Shown: positions 32,807-43,308, numbered from the stretch's first letter. The stretch: 64,000 nucleotides of DNA from Ruminococcus sp. (GCA_021770655.1 JAETQO010000007.1:1-64000); one strand, 5' to 3'. Numbers and translations are program-made. Notes: generated by a model not told the origin, from the letters alone.

Positions 32807-33232
32807 ATGCCAACCTTTAACCAGTTAGTAAGAAAAGGAAGAAATGTCCTCGCAGACAAGTCTACCGCTCCTGCTCTTCAGAAGGGCTTTAACTCCAAGA
32901 AGAAGGTCGTTATCGATCAGAGCTGTCCTCAGAAGCGCGGCGTTTGCACGGTAGTAAGAACGGCTACACCTAAGAAGCCGAACTCTGCTATGAGAAAGGT
33001 TGCCAGAGTTAAGCTGACAAACGGAAACGAAGTAACAGCTTATATCCCGGGCATCGGACACAATCTTCAGGAGCACTCCGTTGTTCTTATCAGAGGCGGA
33101 CGTGTTAAGGACCTCCCTGGTGTAAGATACCACATAATCAGAGGCACTCTCGACGCTCAGGGCGTTGCAAAGAGAATGCAGGCGAGATCCAAGTACGGCG
33201 CTAAGAGGCCTAAGGCGGGAGCTGCCAAGTAA
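32807..33232 (+). CDS. rpsL: 30S ribosomal protein S12
   Basis: Decoding-centre protein of the small ribosomal subunit, 141 residues. It carries [14 protein letters not shown] and the [20 protein letters not shown] loop with Lys and Pro at the positions linked to streptomycin sensitivity. The ATG at 32807 follows AAAGGAGAG by 6 bases. It is the first gene of the str operon. Confidence 0.98.
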   Translation: MPTFNQLVRKGRNVLADKSTAPALQKGFNSKKKVVIDQSCPQKRGVCTVVRTATPKKPNSAMRKVARVKLTNGNEVTAYIPGIGHNLQEHSVVLIRGGRVKDLPGVRYHIIRGTLDAQGVAKRMQARSKYGAKRPKAGAAK

Positions 33233-33429
33233 TTTTTTTTTACGAAAGCTCATTTTTAGTAACAAGGTAATAACTCATTGTCGCATACTGCGAAGACCAC
33301 AGTTTATGTGGAGTGATTAATATATATTAGTTAACTCTACAAGGAACTGACGGGGCTGTAAAACGGTCTTTGACCGTGGTTACAGAGCGAGTACCTGTGA
33401 ATTCATTATTTGTGAAGGAGGGAATTAAA
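33233..33429 (+). other. rpsL-rpsG spacer with a possible structured RNA
   Basis: A spacer of about 200 bases separates two genes usually closer together. It contains a potential hairpin, CTGTAAAACGGTC with GACCGTGGTTACAG, at 33355-33385. S7-binding leader structures that control the str operon are known in other bacteria; whether this is one is unproven. Confidence 0.35.
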
Positions 33430-33900
33430 GTGCCAAGAAGAGGTAGAGTTACAAAGAGAGACGTGCTTCAGGATCCTGTATACAATTCTAAGCTTGTTAC
33501 ACGTCTTGTAAACAACATCATGCTCGACGGTAAGAAGGGCGTTGCTCAGAAGATCGTTTACGGAGCATTTGAAATCGTTGAAGAAAAGACAGGCAGACCT
33601 GCTCTTGAAGTATTCCAGGAGGCTATGGATAACATTATGCCTGAGCTGGAGGTTAAGGCTCGCCGTGTAGGCGGCGCAACCTATCAGGTGCCTATGGAGG
33701 TTCGTCCTGACAGAAGACAGACGCTTGGTCTTAGATGGATAACAAAGTATTCTCGTGAAAGAAACGAGGACACAATGAAGGAGAGACTCGCGGCAGAGAT
33801 CCTCGACGCTCTTAACGGCGTTGGCGGCTCATGCAAGAAACGCGATGAAACTCATAAGATGGCTGAAGCTAACAAGGCTTTCGCACATTACAGATGGTAA
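33430..33900 (+). CDS. rpsG: 30S ribosomal protein S7
   Basis: Primary 16S rRNA binding protein of 156 residues, starting [15 protein letters not shown] after the initiator and containing [16 protein letters not shown]. The start is GTG at 33430, preceded by AAGGAGGG. The longer frame upstream has no homology. It is followed by fusA after 18 bases. Confidence 0.97.
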   Translation: MPRRGRVTKRDVLQDPVYNSKLVTRLVNNIMLDGKKGVAQKIVYGAFEIVEEKTGRPALEVFQEAMDNIMPELEVKARRVGGATYQVPMEVRPDRRQTLGLRWITKYSRERNEDTMKERLAAEILDALNGVGGSCKKRDETHKMAEANKAFAHYRW

Positions 33901-33918
33901 TAGTATAAGGAGGATAAT

Positions 33919-36000
33919 ATGACAAGAGATTGTTCATTACAGGATACCCGTAATATAGGTATCATGGCTCATATTGATGCTGGTAAGACCACAACAACTG
34001 AGCGTATCCTGTTTTATACCGGTGTAAACCATAAAATCGGAGAAACTCACGACGGCGCTGCGACCATGGACTGGATGGAGCAGGAGCAGGAGAGAGGTAT
34101 TACTATCACTTCCGCCGCTACCACCTGTTATTGGAAGGGTCACAGACTTAATATCATCGACACTCCGGGCCACGTTGACTTCACCGTTGAGGTTGAGCGT
34201 TCTCTGAGAGTACTCGACGGTTCTGTAACCGTTCTGTGCGCTAAGGGCGGCGTTGAGCCTCAGACTGAAACCGTTTGGCGCCAGGCTGATAACTATAAGG
34301 TTCCTAGAATGGTATACGTCAACAAGATGGATATTATGGGCGCTGATTTCTATCACGTTCTCGATATGCTTCATGACAGACTCCAGTGCAACGCTGTTCC
34401 TATTCAGCTTCCTATCGGTGCTGAGGACGAGTTCAAGGGCATCATTGACCTGCTCGAAATGAAGTCTTATGTATACTACAACGACCTGGGTACTGATATC
34501 CGCGTTGAAGAGATTCCTGAGGATATGAAGGAACTTGCTGAAAAGTATCATACTGATCTTATCGAACACCTCGCAGAGGTAGACGACGACATCGCCGAGA
34601 AGTATTTCGCAGAAGAAGAGATCACTATCGACGAGATGAAGGCCGTTATCAGAAAGAGCACCATTGCAAACACAATGGTTCCTGTTACCTGCGGTACTTC
34701 TTATAAGAATAAGGGCGTTCAGAAGCTCCTCGACGCTATCGTAGACTATATGCCTGCACCGACGGACGTTCCTCACATCAAGGGCGTAAATCCTGAAACA
34801 GGCGAGGAAGTTGAAAGAATTTCCGGCGACGATCAGCCTTTTGCTGCTCTTGCATTCAAAATCGCAACAGACCCATTCGTTGGTAAGCTTGCATTCTTCA
34901 GAGTTTATTCCGGCGTTCTTGCGGCAGGTTCTACGGTTTATAACTCAACCAAGGACAAGAACGAGAGAATCGGAAGAATTCTTCAGATGCATTCTAACCA
35001 CAGAAAAGATATTGAAGAGATCTATGCAGGCGACATCGGCGCCGCTGTAGGTCTTAAGAATACTACTACAGGTGATACTCTCTGCGACGAGAAGAATCCT
35101 GTAATCCTCGAATCCATGGAATTCCCTGAGCCTGTTATCCAGCTCGCTATCGAGCCTAAGACTAAGGCGGGTCAGGAGAAAATGGGTATCGCTCTTGCAA
35201 AGCTTGCAGAAGAGGATCCGACATTCAGAACATGGACTTCTGAGGAAACCGGACAGACGATCATCGCCGGAATGGGTGAGCTTCACCTTGAGATCATCGT
35301 TGACAGACTTCTTCGTGAGTTTAAGGTAGAGGCTAACGTCGGCGCTCCCCAGGTTTCTTATAAGGAAACTATCACTCAGCCTGCTAACGTTGATTACAAG
35401 TACGCTAAGCAGTCCGGTGGTAAGGGTCAGTACGGTCACGTTAAGATCAACATCGAGCCTAACGAATCCGGCAGCGGATATGAGTTCGTTAATAAGGTTG
35501 TCGGCGGTGCTATTCCTAAGGAGTATATCCCTGCAGTTGACGCAGGTATCAAGGGCGCTATGGAGAACGGTGTTCTCGCAGGCTTCCAGGTAGTTGACGT
35601 TAAGGTAGAGCTTTACGACGGTTCTTATCACGAAGTAGACTCCTCTGAAATGGCGTTCAAGATCGCCGGTTCTATGGCGTTCAAGGAGGCTATGAAGAAG
35701 GCAGGTCCTATCATTCTCGAGCCTATCATGAAGGTTTCTGTAATTGCGCCGGACGATTATCTCGGTACTGTAATCGGCGACCTTAACTCACGCCGTGGAC
35801 AGATCCTCGGACAGGAGCAGAGAACAGGCGCAGTTCAGGTTGACTGTCTTGTTCCGCTGAGCGAAATGTTCGGTTACTCCAACGACCTGCGTTCAAAGAC
35901 ACAGGGCCGCGGACAGTACTCTATGGAGCCTCACAGCTACATTCAGGTTCCGAAGTCCATTTCCGAGAAGATCATGGCTTCCAGAAACAAGGGCGAATAA
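33919..36000 (+). CDS. fusA: Elongation factor G
   Basis: Canonical translocation GTPase, 693 residues, with the G1 motif [16 protein letters not shown]2/G3 [11 protein letters not shown] and DTPGHVDF, and NKMD. Domains II-V follow in usual order. AAGGAGG precedes the ATG. It is the third gene of the str operon; compare the divergent paralogue at 9727. Confidence 0.98.
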   Translation: MTRDCSLQDTRNIGIMAHIDAGKTTTTERILFYTGVNHKIGETHDGAATMDWMEQEQERGITITSAATTCYWKGHRLNIIDTPGHVDFTVEVERSLRVLDGSVTVLCAKGGVEPQTETVWRQADNYKVPRMVYVNKMDIMGADFYHVLDMLHDRLQCNAVPIQLPIGAEDEFKGIIDLLEMKSYVYYNDLGTDIRVEEIPEDMKELAEKYHTDLIEHLAEVDDDIAEKYFAEEEITIDEMKAVIRKSTIANTMVPVTCGTSYKNKGVQKLLDAIVDYMPAPTDVPHIKGVNPETGEEVERISGDDQPFAALAFKIATDPFVGKLAFFRVYSGVLAAGSTVYNSTKDKNERIGRILQMHSNHRKDIEEIYAGDIGAAVGLKNTTTGDTLCDEKNPVILESMEFPEPVIQLAIEPKTKAGQEKMGIALAKLAEEDPTFRTWTSEETGQTIIAGMGELHLEIIVDRLLREFKVEANVGAPQVSYKETITQPANVDYKYAKQSGGKGQYGHVKINIEPNESGSGYEFVNKVVGGAIPKEYIPAVDAGIKGAMENGVLAGFQVVDVKVELYDGSYHEVDSSEMAFKIAGSMAFKEAMKKAGPIILEPIMKVSVIAPDDYLGTVIGDLNSRRGQILGQEQRTGAVQVDCLVPLSEMFGYSNDLRSKTQGRGQYSMEPHSYIQVPKSISEKIMASRNKGE

Positions 36001-36029
36001 ATTTTTGCAGAAAAATTTCGGTTTTTCTA

Positions 36030-36058
36030 TTGCAAAGTTACAAAATATTTGATATAAT
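36030..36058 (+). promoter_or_regulatory. Promoter of tuf
   Basis: TTGCAA and TATAAT with 17-base spacing lie in the fusA-tuf gap, so tuf has its own transcription start. Confidence 0.75.
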
Positions 36059-36112
36059 TATACTACGGTATGTTAAATCGGAAACTATTAAATTTTAAGG
36101 AGGAATATTCCT

Positions 36113-37312
36113 ATGGCAAAGGCACATTTCGAAAGAACTAAACCACATGTAAACATTGGTACAATCGGTCACGTTGACCATGGTAAGACCACTCTTACAG
36201 CTGCTATTACAAAGACTCTTGCTATGCAGGGTCTTGCTGAGAAGAAGGATTACAGCAATATCGACTCTGCTCCTGAGGAGAGGGAGAGAGGTATTACAAT
36301 CAACACTGCTCACGTTGAGTATGAGACAAAGAATCGTCACTATGCTCACGTTGACTGCCCAGGCCACGCTGACTATGTTAAGAACATGATCACCGGCGCT
36401 GCTCAGATGGACGGCGCTATCCTCGTAGTTGCAGCTTCCGACGGTCCTATGGCTCAGACAAGAGAGCACCTTCTTCTTGCTCGTCAGGTTGGCGTTCCTG
36501 CAATCGTTGTATTCATGAACAAGGCTGACCAGGTTGATGACGAAGAGCTTCTCGACCTCGTTGAGATGGATATCAGAGAGCTTCTCGACAAGTACGAGTT
36601 CCCCGGCGACGATACTCCGATCATCAAGGGTTCTGCTCTTGCAGCTCTCGAAGCTCCGGACGATCTTTCCGATCCTGCTTACAAGCCTATCCTTGATCTT
36701 ATGGACGCTGTTGACGACTTCATTCCTACACCGGACAGAAAGTCTGATCTTCCTTTCCTTATGCCTGTTGAGGACGTATTCACAATCACAGGCCGTGGTA
36801 CGGTTGCTACAGGTAGAGTTGAAAGAGGACAGCTCAAGACCGGCGACGAAGTTGAGATCCTCGGACTTTCTAACGAGAGACCTAAGACAGTTGTTACAGG
36901 TATCGAGATGTTCAGAAAGATCCTTGACTACGCTGAGGCAGGCGACAACATCGGTGCGCTTCTCCGTGGTATTCAGAGATCCGACATTCAGAGAGGACAG
37001 GTACTCTGCAAGCCGGGTACAATTCATCCTTACACTAAGTTCTCCGGTCAGGTTTACGTTCTGAAGAAGGAAGAGGGCGGACGTCATACTCCTTTCTTCA
37101 ACAACTACAGACCTCAGTTCTATTTCAGAACAACAGACGTTACAGGCGTTATCTCACTTCCTGCTGATAAGGAAATGTGTATGCCTGGCGATAACGTAAC
37201 AATGGACGTTGAGCTTATCACTCCAATCGCTATCGAAGAGGGACTTCGTTTCGCTATCCGTGAGGGCGGCAGAACAGTTGGTTCCGGCGTTGTAACTGCA
37301 GTTAGAGACTAA
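36113..37312 (+). CDS. tuf: Elongation factor Tu
   Basis: Aminoacyl-tRNA delivery GTPase of 399 residues with [19 protein letters not shown] and NKAD motifs and both beta-barrel domains. AAGGAGG precedes the ATG. Codon use is strongly biased (Leu CTT/CTC, Gly GGC/GGT), as expected for a highly expressed gene. A strong terminator follows. Confidence 0.98.
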   Translation: MAKAHFERTKPHVNIGTIGHVDHGKTTLTAAITKTLAMQGLAEKKDYSNIDSAPEERERGITINTAHVEYETKNRHYAHVDCPGHADYVKNMITGAAQMDGAILVVAASDGPMAQTREHLLLARQVGVPAIVVFMNKADQVDDEELLDLVEMDIRELLDKYEFPGDDTPIIKGSALAALEAPDDLSDPAYKPILDLMDAVDDFIPTPDRKSDLPFLMPVEDVFTITGRGTVATGRVERGQLKTGDEVEILGLSNERPKTVVTGIEMFRKILDYAEAGDNIGALLRGIQRSDIQRGQVLCKPGTIHPYTKFSGQVYVLKKEEGGRHTPFFNNYRPQFYFRTTDVTGVISLPADKEMCMPGDNVTMDVELITPIAIEEGLRFAIREGGRTVGSGVVTAVRD

Positions 37313-37329
37313 TTTCAGTTTAAATACTA

Positions 37330-37363
37330 AAATCCGGGTACGGTTTCGTATCCGGATTTTTTT
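37330..37363 (+). terminator. Terminator of tuf
   Basis: AATCCGGGTACG pairs with CGTATCCGGATT, followed by seven T. A fragment of an R2 repeat end (TGTGCGGTGTTGCCTTAA) follows at 37365-37384. Confidence 0.88.
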
Positions 37364-37447
37364 GCTGTGCGGTGTTGCCTTAATTAAATTATTGTGAACT
37401 TTGAGTTAAATCGAATAGGCTCTCTTTTAAATGAAAGGGATATGTGT

Positions 37448-37453
37448 TATAAT
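37448..37453 (+). promoter_or_regulatory. Possible -10 element of the CPBP protease gene
   Basis: TATAAT preceded by TGTG at 37444-37447; the -35 is weak. A start here would give a very short leader, consistent with translation beginning at 37472 or 37478. Confidence 0.4.
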
Positions 37454-37471
37454 TATAAGGAAAGGGGGAGA

Positions 37472-38638
37472 ATGCTGTTGGCGGTTAAAAAAGACGACGA
37501 ATATTTTATAGATGTTGTTAAGGATTCTACATATCAGAATCAGGGTGACGAATACCACAAATCTTACTCCGAATGGCGTTCTGATCCCGATAATTCTTAC
37601 GGCTTTCAGTTCACTCATGATAAGAGGGAGCATTCCTATATAGACGGCGAAGGGTTTGTGCCTCACAAGGCGGAGGTTGCCGAGCGTATTTCCATGCTCA
37701 AATGCTGCAGCTTGCTGGGTACTGTGATGCTGATCATGCTTGTAATAGATCAGATATTATATCAGGTCTTAAAGCTGATCGCTCCGGATACAACGGGCGC
37801 TATAGTTTATTTTTCCCAGAAAAACGGAGGAACAAGCAGATACGATCTGGTGACAACGCTTATAATAGGCGTATTTATGCTGGCGAAGTTCATTGTTCCT
37901 GCGCTTATATTTAAGATCGTTACTAAAATACCGGGCAGGGTGATTTTTGCAAGATCCAGCGGAAACAAAAAATTCCTAGGTACTGCGCTGATAATTATGA
38001 TGGTTATTATTGTTATCGGTAGGATCGGACAGTTTTTAATAGCCTGGTTCTTTTCGTTTGTGAATATCGACGGACTGTATGCTGTTATTATTTTCAGTAA
38101 GGAGCCTGATGTGGCGATCGCATCTTTTCTGCTGTTTACTATTTTGATACCCATAGCGCAGGAGGTTTTGTTCCGCGGCGTTATACTCCAAACATTCCGG
38201 CAGTTCGGCGATTATTTCGCTATAATCGTATCCTCGGTTCTGAGTGCGCTGTGTTATTATGACATAACATATTTCGGCTTTGTTATCTGCTGTTCGGCGG
38301 TACTGGGGTTGTTTACCGTAAGGACCGGCTCTCTGAAAACGCCAATATTTATGAGTATCTGCTCGCATATTACCAATTTTGTCTTGTCTTATGTTGAGCT
38401 TTACGATATACCTTCTTCTGAGCTAATCGAAGTGCTTATATGCACGGTTATACTCGGAATATCTATCGTACTGTATTCAAAACTGCTTAACATCGGGGAA
38501 TGGAGCTTTAACATTGAAAACGACGCGTCCAATATGTCGATGAGCAAAAGGCTTAAAGCCTTCATTTCAACGAACAGCATTGCGATCTGGTTTGCCGCAG
38601 TACTTGTTGCTGTAATTATGTTTATGAGGTTCTTATGA
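37472..38638 (+). CDS. CPBP-family intramembrane metalloprotease
   Basis: Polytopic membrane protein of about 388 residues. An N-terminal soluble part of about 70 residues is followed by roughly eight hydrophobic helices. The CPBP/CAAX motif EEVLFRGV supplies the catalytic Glu pair and Arg. Bacterial members process peptides or act in bacteriocin immunity; the substrate here is unknown. The start may be ATG 37472 or TTG 37478, both just after AGGGGGAG; the TTG has better spacing. Its stop overlaps the tadA start (ATGA), so the two genes are coupled. Confidence 0.8.
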   Translation: MLLAVKKDDEYFIDVVKDSTYQNQGDEYHKSYSEWRSDPDNSYGFQFTHDKREHSYIDGEGFVPHKAEVAERISMLKCCSLLGTVMLIMLVIDQILYQVLKLIAPDTTGAIVYFSQKNGGTSRYDLVTTLIIGVFMLAKFIVPALIFKIVTKIPGRVIFARSSGNKKFLGTALIIMMVIIVIGRIGQFLIAWFFSFVNIDGLYAVIIFSKEPDVAIASFLLFTILIPIAQEVLFRGVILQTFRQFGDYFAIIVSSVLSALCYYDITYFGFVICCSAVLGLFTVRTGSLKTPIFMSICSHITNFVLSYVELYDIPSSELIEVLICTVILGISIVLYSKLLNIGEWSFNIENDASNMSMSKRLKAFISTNSIAIWFAAVLVAVIMFMRFL

Positions 38639-39123
38639 GCAGAGATGAGATATATATGAAAAAAGCGCTGGAGCTTGCGCGGCTGGCGGCTGAACAGGGA
38701 GAAGTTCCGGTGGGAGCGGTCGTAGTAAAGCGTTCCACCGGAGAGATAATCGGCAGGGGATTTAACCGTAGGGAGTACGGCAGATCTCCGCTTACTCATG
38801 CCGAAATAGTAGCGATAGATGAGGCAAGCAGAAAGCTGGGCGGCTGGAGACTGCTTGACTGTGAGCTTTTCGTTACCCTTGAACCTTGTCCGATGTGTGC
38901 GGGTGCAATAATAAATTCCAGAATAGAGCGGGTGATCTTCGGCGCATACGATCCGAAAGCGGGTTCGTGTCATTCTGTGGTCAAGCTTTTTGAACTGCCT
39001 TATAATCACAAGCCCCTTGTGACGGGAGGCGTGCTGGAGCAGGAGTGCAGAGAAACGCTGTCGGATTTTTTTCATACTTTACGAAGAAAAAAAACTGCGA
39101 AAAAAAGCGACCTTTCTGTGTAA
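38635..39123 (+). CDS. tadA: tRNA-specific adenosine deaminase
   Basis: Zinc deaminase converting A34 of tRNA-Arg(ACG) to inosine, 162 residues. The HAE and PCPMC motifs supply the catalytic Glu and zinc ligands. The ATGA overlap with the CPBP protease stop suggests co-translation. The last codons lie in the left arm of the terminator hairpin shared with recR. The lysine-rich tail from about residue 150 is not part of the conserved fold. Confidence 0.93.
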   Translation: MSRDEIYMKKALELARLAAEQGEVPVGAVVVKRSTGEIIGRGFNRREYGRSPLTHAEIVAIDEASRKLGGWRLLDCELFVTLEPCPMCAGAIINSRIERVIFGAYDPKAGSCHSVVKLFELPYNHKPLVTGGVLEQECRETLSDFFHTLRRKKTAKKSDLSV

Positions 39124-39142
39124 TTACAGAAAGGTCGTTTTT
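39107..39142. terminator. Bidirectional terminator between tadA and recR
   Basis: GCGACCTTTCTGT pairs with ACAGAAAGGTCGT, with A-run and T-run on the two sides. The left arm is part of the tadA coding sequence. Confidence 0.85.
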
Positions 39143-39744
39143 TATATTTCGTTCCTGTTTTCCAGCGCCTTGTAAAGGGTAACTTCATCGGCATACTCAA
39201 GAACGCCGCCGATAGGCAGACCGAATGCGAGCCTTGTTACCTTGACGCCCAACGGTTTGAGCAGTTTGGATACATACATTGCTGTAGCTTCGCCTTCCAC
39301 TGTGGGGTTGGTAGCCATTATGACCTCGGCTATATTCTCCGGCTCTATTCTCGCCAGAAGTTCCTTGATTTTGAGTTTGTCGGGAGAAATTCCGTCGATA
39401 GGCGATATAAGTCCGTGAAGGACGTGATAAACGCCTTTGTATTCCTTGGTTCTTTCAAAAGCCGCAATATCCTTTGGATCCTCGACGACGCAAACGGTAG
39501 TGTGATCTCTTCTTGGATCGGCGCAAATGGGACATCTGGGTTTGTCGGTGAAATTCTGGCAAACACTGCAAAGATGCACCGTTTTATGCGCATTGGTTAT
39601 TGCGTTTGCGAAAGCCGCCGCCTCTTCATCGGTCATAGACATAACATGATAAGCAAGCCGCTGAGCGGTTTTCATGCCGATGCCCGGAAGTTTGGCAAAC
39701 TGCTCGGTAAGTAAAACAAGGGGCAATGCGTTAGATTCAGCCAT
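39142..39744 (-). CDS. recR: Recombination protein RecR
   Basis: DNA-binding protein of RecFOR repair, 200 residues, with an N-terminal helix-hairpin-helix ([13 protein letters not shown]), a C4 zinc finger (CSVCQNF...CPICAD) and a C-terminal Toprim domain. Its ATG overlaps the TGA of ybaB. It is the last gene of a dnaX-ybaB-recR operon, the usual bacterial order. Confidence 0.97.
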   Translation of the reverse strand: MAESNALPLVLLTEQFAKLPGIGMKTAQRLAYHVMSMTDEEAAAFANAITNAHKTVHLCSVCQNFTDKPRCPICADPRRDHTTVCVVEDPKDIAAFERTKEYKGVYHVLHGLISPIDGISPDKLKIKELLARIEPENIAEVIMATNPTVEGEATAMYVSKLLKPLGVKVTRLAFGLPIGGVLEYADEVTLYKALENRNEI

Positions 39745-40094
39745 CAGAACAGTCCCGGGAAGGAAACTCCTCCCGTAAGCTTCTGCATTTCAGCGTCGCT
39801 TACCTCGTCAAGATTTGCAACGGCCTGATTGAAAGCCGCCATAACCAGATCCTGAAGAGTCTCAACGTCCTCAGGGTCAACGACCTCCGGCTTGATGTCA
39901 AGCTTGAGTACGTTTCTCTTTCCGTTGATAGTTACCTCGACAACTCCACCGCCTGCCGTTCCTGTGAACTCTCTCTGCTCAAGGTCGGCCTGAAGCGCAG
40001 TGATCTCGTCCTGCATTTTCTGCGCCTGTCTGAGCATCTGATTCATGTTATTTGAGGGGCCTTTGCCCATTCCCTGTGGAAGTCTAGCTTTCAT
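39744..40094 (-). CDS. ybaB: YbaB/EbfC nucleoid-associated protein
   Basis: Small DNA-binding protein of 116 residues with the central [14 protein letters not shown] helix and the [11 protein letters not shown] strand characteristic of YbaB/EbfC. It starts 25 bases downstream of dnaX and ends overlapping recR. Confidence 0.95.
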   Translation of the reverse strand: MKARLPQGMGKGPSNNMNQMLRQAQKMQDEITALQADLEQREFTGTAGGGVVEVTINGKRNVLKLDIKPEVVDPEDVETLQDLVMAAFNQAVANLDEVSDAEMQKLTGGVSFPGLF

Positions 40095-40118
40095 GTTAAA
40101 AACTCCTTAAATTCAAAA

Positions 40119-41741
40119 TTATTTTTTTATTTCAACCTCGATATCAAGTTTTTTCGCTTTTTCAAGAAGCTGGTTGATAGGGTTTTCCTTATCCTCCGGA
40201 GCAACGTTTTTAGCGGATTTAACCTTGATAACGAAGTTCTGTCCGAAATTTTTATTTAATATTTCATTAAGCACAGAGGCGTCTGCCGAGCTTTTAAACT
40301 TTTTCAGATAAAAGTCGTTATGCACGATCATAAGCAGTACATTTGCGCACATATACGCCTTTGAATTTGCAAGAAAACAACCGATAGCCGGATTTGTTTC
40401 ATTCACCTGCGCTATTATAGAATCCCAGTTTTCTACAAGCTTGAAATCGCTGGGCTTCATCTTTTTGAAGTCCGGATCCTGCGGAGCGGCAGATTTTTCT
40501 GTCGGCGCATCGGTTTTTGGGAAATTATCCGTCTGCGGTGCAGTAATTTTGCTGCCGTTTTTCAGAGCGTTTTCAAGCTGAGAAACCCTGTTCAGCAGAG
40601 CGGTGACCTCCGCACTTCCGACAGTCGAAATGGTTTTGCTCTCGCTCATGACTGCTCCACTGCAAAGCCTGATGATACACATTTCAAGCTCAATGCGCTT
40701 TGAAGAACTTCGGGCAAATCTTTCGCTGCATTCCTGCAAAACGGAAATATCCCCCAAAATTTCGTCAAGCTTCATCTTTTCCGCGACCCTGCAAAGTTTG
40801 TCGTATTCCTCCGGCAGACAGGTGATAAGTTCTTTATTATTGTCAATGGTCTTGATGAGCATAACGTTTCTCATCTGCACCAATAACTCGCCTGCCAGCA
40901 CTTTAAGGTCCTTGGACATATCATAAAGCCTGTCCACGATCCTGAGTGCGCCTGCCGCGTCCTTATCGCATATCTTCTCCAGAATATCGAAAAGATAATC
41001 TCTGCCTGCAATACCCGACGCAGAGGAAACCACGTCCAGAGTTATGTCGTTTTCGTAGGCTACGCACTGATCCAGCAAGGAAAGCGCATCTCTCATACCT
41101 CCGTCGGAAAGTCTTGCGATCATTCCAGCGGCGTCCTCATGGAGAGTGAATCCCTCCTGCGAGGCGATGTACATAAGCCTGGAAACAATGTCCTCGTTCC
41201 TTATCCTATGAAAATCAAAATGTTGGCATCTTGAAACTATTGTAGCCGGAACTTTGTGTATCTCCGTCGTAGCGAGAATAAACTTAACGTGCGGCGGCGG
41301 TTCTTCCATAGTTTTGAGCAGAGCGTTGAACGCACCCGGCGAAAGCATATGGACCTCGTCTATGATATACACCTTATATTTGCAGATCTCAGGGGTATAA
41401 ACAACGCCTTCCCGCAGTTCTCTGATGTCGTCAACCTTGGAATTTGAGGCGGCGTCTATCTCGATAATATCCGAAAGCGCACCGCTGTCGGCGTTTTTAC
41501 ATATCTCGCATTGCAGGCAAGGCTCGCCGTCCTTGGGATCGAGGCAGTTTATCGCTTTAGCAAAAATCCTGGCGCAGGTGGTTTTTCCCGTGCCCCTCGA
41601 ACCTGTAAAGAGATAAGCGTGAGCCGTTTTTCCGCTTTTGATCTGATTTTTCAGAGTAGTGGTAATATGCGGCTGTGAAACGACGTCGTCAAATGACATC
41701 GGACGCCACTTTCTGTATAAAGCCTGATACACTCTGCTCAC
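40119..41741 (-). CDS. dnaX: DNA polymerase III subunit gamma/tau
   Basis: Clamp-loader ATPase of 540 residues. Walker A GSRGTGKTT, a zinc site around CLQCEIC, and IIDEVHML are in the AAA+ part (1-220); domain III follows; the tail (about 380-540) is tau-like and Lys-rich. No clear slippery A-run for gamma frameshifting was identified. The SRP RNA gene lies just upstream on the same strand. Confidence 0.96.
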   Translation of the reverse strand: MSRVYQALYRKWRPMSFDDVVSQPHITTTLKNQIKSGKTAHAYLFTGSRGTGKTTCARIFAKAINCLDPKDGEPCLQCEICKNADSGALSDIIEIDAASNSKVDDIRELREGVVYTPEICKYKVYIIDEVHMLSPGAFNALLKTMEEPPPHVKFILATTEIHKVPATIVSRCQHFDFHRIRNEDIVSRLMYIASQEGFTLHEDAAGMIARLSDGGMRDALSLLDQCVAYENDITLDVVSSASGIAGRDYLFDILEKICDKDAAGALRIVDRLYDMSKDLKVLAGELLVQMRNVMLIKTIDNNKELITCLPEEYDKLCRVAEKMKLDEILGDISVLQECSERFARSSSKRIELEMCIIRLCSGAVMSESKTISTVGSAEVTALLNRVSQLENALKNGSKITAPQTDNFPKTDAPTEKSAAPQDPDFKKMKPSDFKLVENWDSIIAQVNETNPAIGCFLANSKAYMCANVLLMIVHNDFYLKKFKSSADASVLNEILNKNFGQNFVIKVKSAKNVAPEDKENPINQLLEKAKKLDIEVEIKK

Positions 41742-41770
41742 TCCAATCCGATCAGTATAAACAAAAAATC

Positions 41771-41899
41771 AATCCGACATATGGGCGCGCGGGCGGAACT
41801 GTGACACACGAAACAGACCGCTTAATGCTGCTCGGTTCCCCGCCTGACATGGTTCACAGCGTTTCATTGCACAGGACCCGCACACCTATATCTCGGATT
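41771..41899 (-). ncRNA. ffs: Signal recognition particle RNA (short bacterial type)
   Basis: On the minus strand the diagnostic apical hairpin is present: CTGTGAACCATGTCAGG, a GGGGAACC tetraloop region, and AGCAGCATTAAGCGG. The ends pair (AATCCGA with TCGGATT; GGTGTGCGGG with CCCGCGCGCC), giving an RNA of about 129 nucleotides without an Alu domain. A T-run follows the 3' end. Position immediately upstream of dnaX is the common Firmicute arrangement. Confidence 0.93.
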
Positions 41900-41949
41900 G
41901 ATGAGGAACAATAACTGAATCATATCAATCTAACTTTTGTTACTTTATT

Positions 41950-41978
41950 ATTATAACACAAGATGATATTAATTTCAA
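41950..41978 (-). promoter_or_regulatory. Promoter of the SRP RNA gene
   Basis: Minus-strand TTGAAA and TATAAT, spacing 17, about 45 bases before the mature 5' end; 5' processing or a slightly longer RNA is implied. Confidence 0.7.
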
Positions 41979-42006
41979 GTGTTTTTCAAAAAAAGTTATA
42001 AAAAAA

Positions 42007-42037
42007 CGCCGCAGCCGGAAAAATCAGACTGCGGCGG
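42007..42037 (-). terminator. Terminator of the CheY/MshEN operon
   Basis: GCCGCAG/CTGCGGC hairpin followed on the minus strand by TTTTTTA. Confidence 0.8.
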
Positions 42038-42045
42038 CAAAATAT

Positions 42046-42927
42046 CTATTCGTTTGCGATGATAAAATCGATCGTGCCGAACGGGAAGCTTACAGGAATG
42101 CGGAAAGCGGTACTTGTAAAGGAAACGGAACCGTTTTTGATAAATTCCTGAGGCGTAAGAGTAAGTTCCACGCCGTTCTCGTTGGATTCATTTACAATGA
42201 ACAGACCGTCGTTGACGTTAAGGAACTCTCCTACGGTAGCGTTAACAAAATCGTCCACCTCGGCAAAACTTTCCTTAGCAAATCTTTCTGCAATTGCTAT
42301 GTAAGGAGCATTATCGGCGCAGACGCACAAAGTCGCATCATAGCTGCCCTTTATTTTCTGCACCACGATGTTTTCGGCATTTACGCTGTTGACGATAGAC
42401 GCCTCTAACGGAGTGAAATCATCGCCGATAAATCTGATTATATCCTTGAACAGCAATGTAACATAGTCTGTGCATATCCTTGCATTTTCTGCGCTGTCGA
42501 AGTGATAAAATTCCTTTATGAGGTTATGGAGCTTTTCGTTCTGGTTGTCTGAAATATCATCGGCGAGCTGGTTTTCAGCTTTATAGTCGTTGATAGCTTT
42601 TTCAAATTCAGCGTTAGTGAGCGCGCCGTTGTTCACAAGCGTTTGACCGAGAAGAAGATAATCGGTCGGCTGTTGAGCGAGAAGTTTTTCAACGTCGTCG
42701 GCGGTAACATAGCCAAGTTCTACGGCGAGATCGCCGAAACGTTTGTCAACACTCTGCTGGGTGATGTTTACATGCTCAACCTGTTCAGCGGTCATAAGTC
42801 CTGCGTTTATAGCCAGAACTCCAAGACGGAGTCTGGTATGTTTTTTAGCCTCGAACGCCTGAGTAAGATCCTCGGCGGTACAAAGCTTGCGGTTGAACAA
42901 ATATCCTCCAAAAAATTGGGCAAACAT
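42046..42927 (-). CDS. MshEN-like plus CheX-like two-domain protein
   Basis: Protein of 293 residues without signal peptide. The first 130 residues contain repeated blocks of the MshEN type (LGVLAINAGLMTAEQVEHV, LAVELGYVTADDVEKLL, LGQTLVNNGALTNAEFEKA), a fold that can bind cyclic-di-GMP. The last 150 residues resemble CheX/CheC phosphatase-like domains, with VDDFVNATVGEFLNV. It begins immediately after a stand-alone CheY in the same operon, so it may dephosphorylate or read that CheY. Domain calls are by eye. The function of the combination is inferred. Confidence 0.6.
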   Translation of the reverse strand: MFAQFFGGYLFNRKLCTAEDLTQAFEAKKHTRLRLGVLAINAGLMTAEQVEHVNITQQSVDKRFGDLAVELGYVTADDVEKLLAQQPTDYLLLGQTLVNNGALTNAEFEKAINDYKAENQLADDISDNQNEKLHNLIKEFYHFDSAENARICTDYVTLLFKDIIRFIGDDFTPLEASIVNSVNAENIVVQKIKGSYDATLCVCADNAPYIAIAERFAKESFAEVDDFVNATVGEFLNVNDGLFIVNESNENGVELTLTPQEFIKNGSVSFTSTAFRIPVSFPFGTIDFIIANE

Positions 42928-43308
42928 TTACAGAACCCCCTTTGCAACATTTTCAAGGACTTTCATAGCGTCCTCGTCCGCGATAGGCTTCTGCAAAAAG
43001 TCAACTGCGCCGACCTTGAGAGCCTCTTTCAGGTGACCCTGAGTTCCGACAGATGAAGCCATGATTATCTTAGCGTCCGGAAATTCTGCAATTATCTGCT
43101 TCAACGCTTCAAGTCCTGTAACCTTGGGCATAATTATATCCATAAAAACCACGTCCGGCTTAAATTCCCTGAATTTTTCAACGGCTTCACTGCCGTCTGC
43201 TGCTTCGTAAACAGCCTTGACCCCGAAATTTGACATTGACATACTAAGCTTTTTGCGGGCGAACATTGAGTCGTCGCAAATAAGAACAGTCATATCGTTA
43301 ATATTCAT
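42928..43308 (-). CDS. CheY-like response regulator
   Basis: Single receiver domain of 126 residues. Phosphoacceptor Asp57 is in VVFMDIIMPK, the acidic pair is D12-D13, the switch Ser85/86 is in IIMASS, and Lys107 in QKPI. There is no output domain. The next gene in the operon starts one base after its stop. It may work in chemotaxis with the receptor at 3358 or in a separate pathway. Confidence 0.92.
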   Translation of the reverse strand: MNINDMTVLICDDSMFARKKLSMSMSNFGVKAVYEAADGSEAVEKFREFKPDVVFMDIIMPKVTGLEALKQIIAEFPDAKIIMASSVGTQGHLKEALKVGAVDFLQKPIADEDAMKVLENVAKGVL

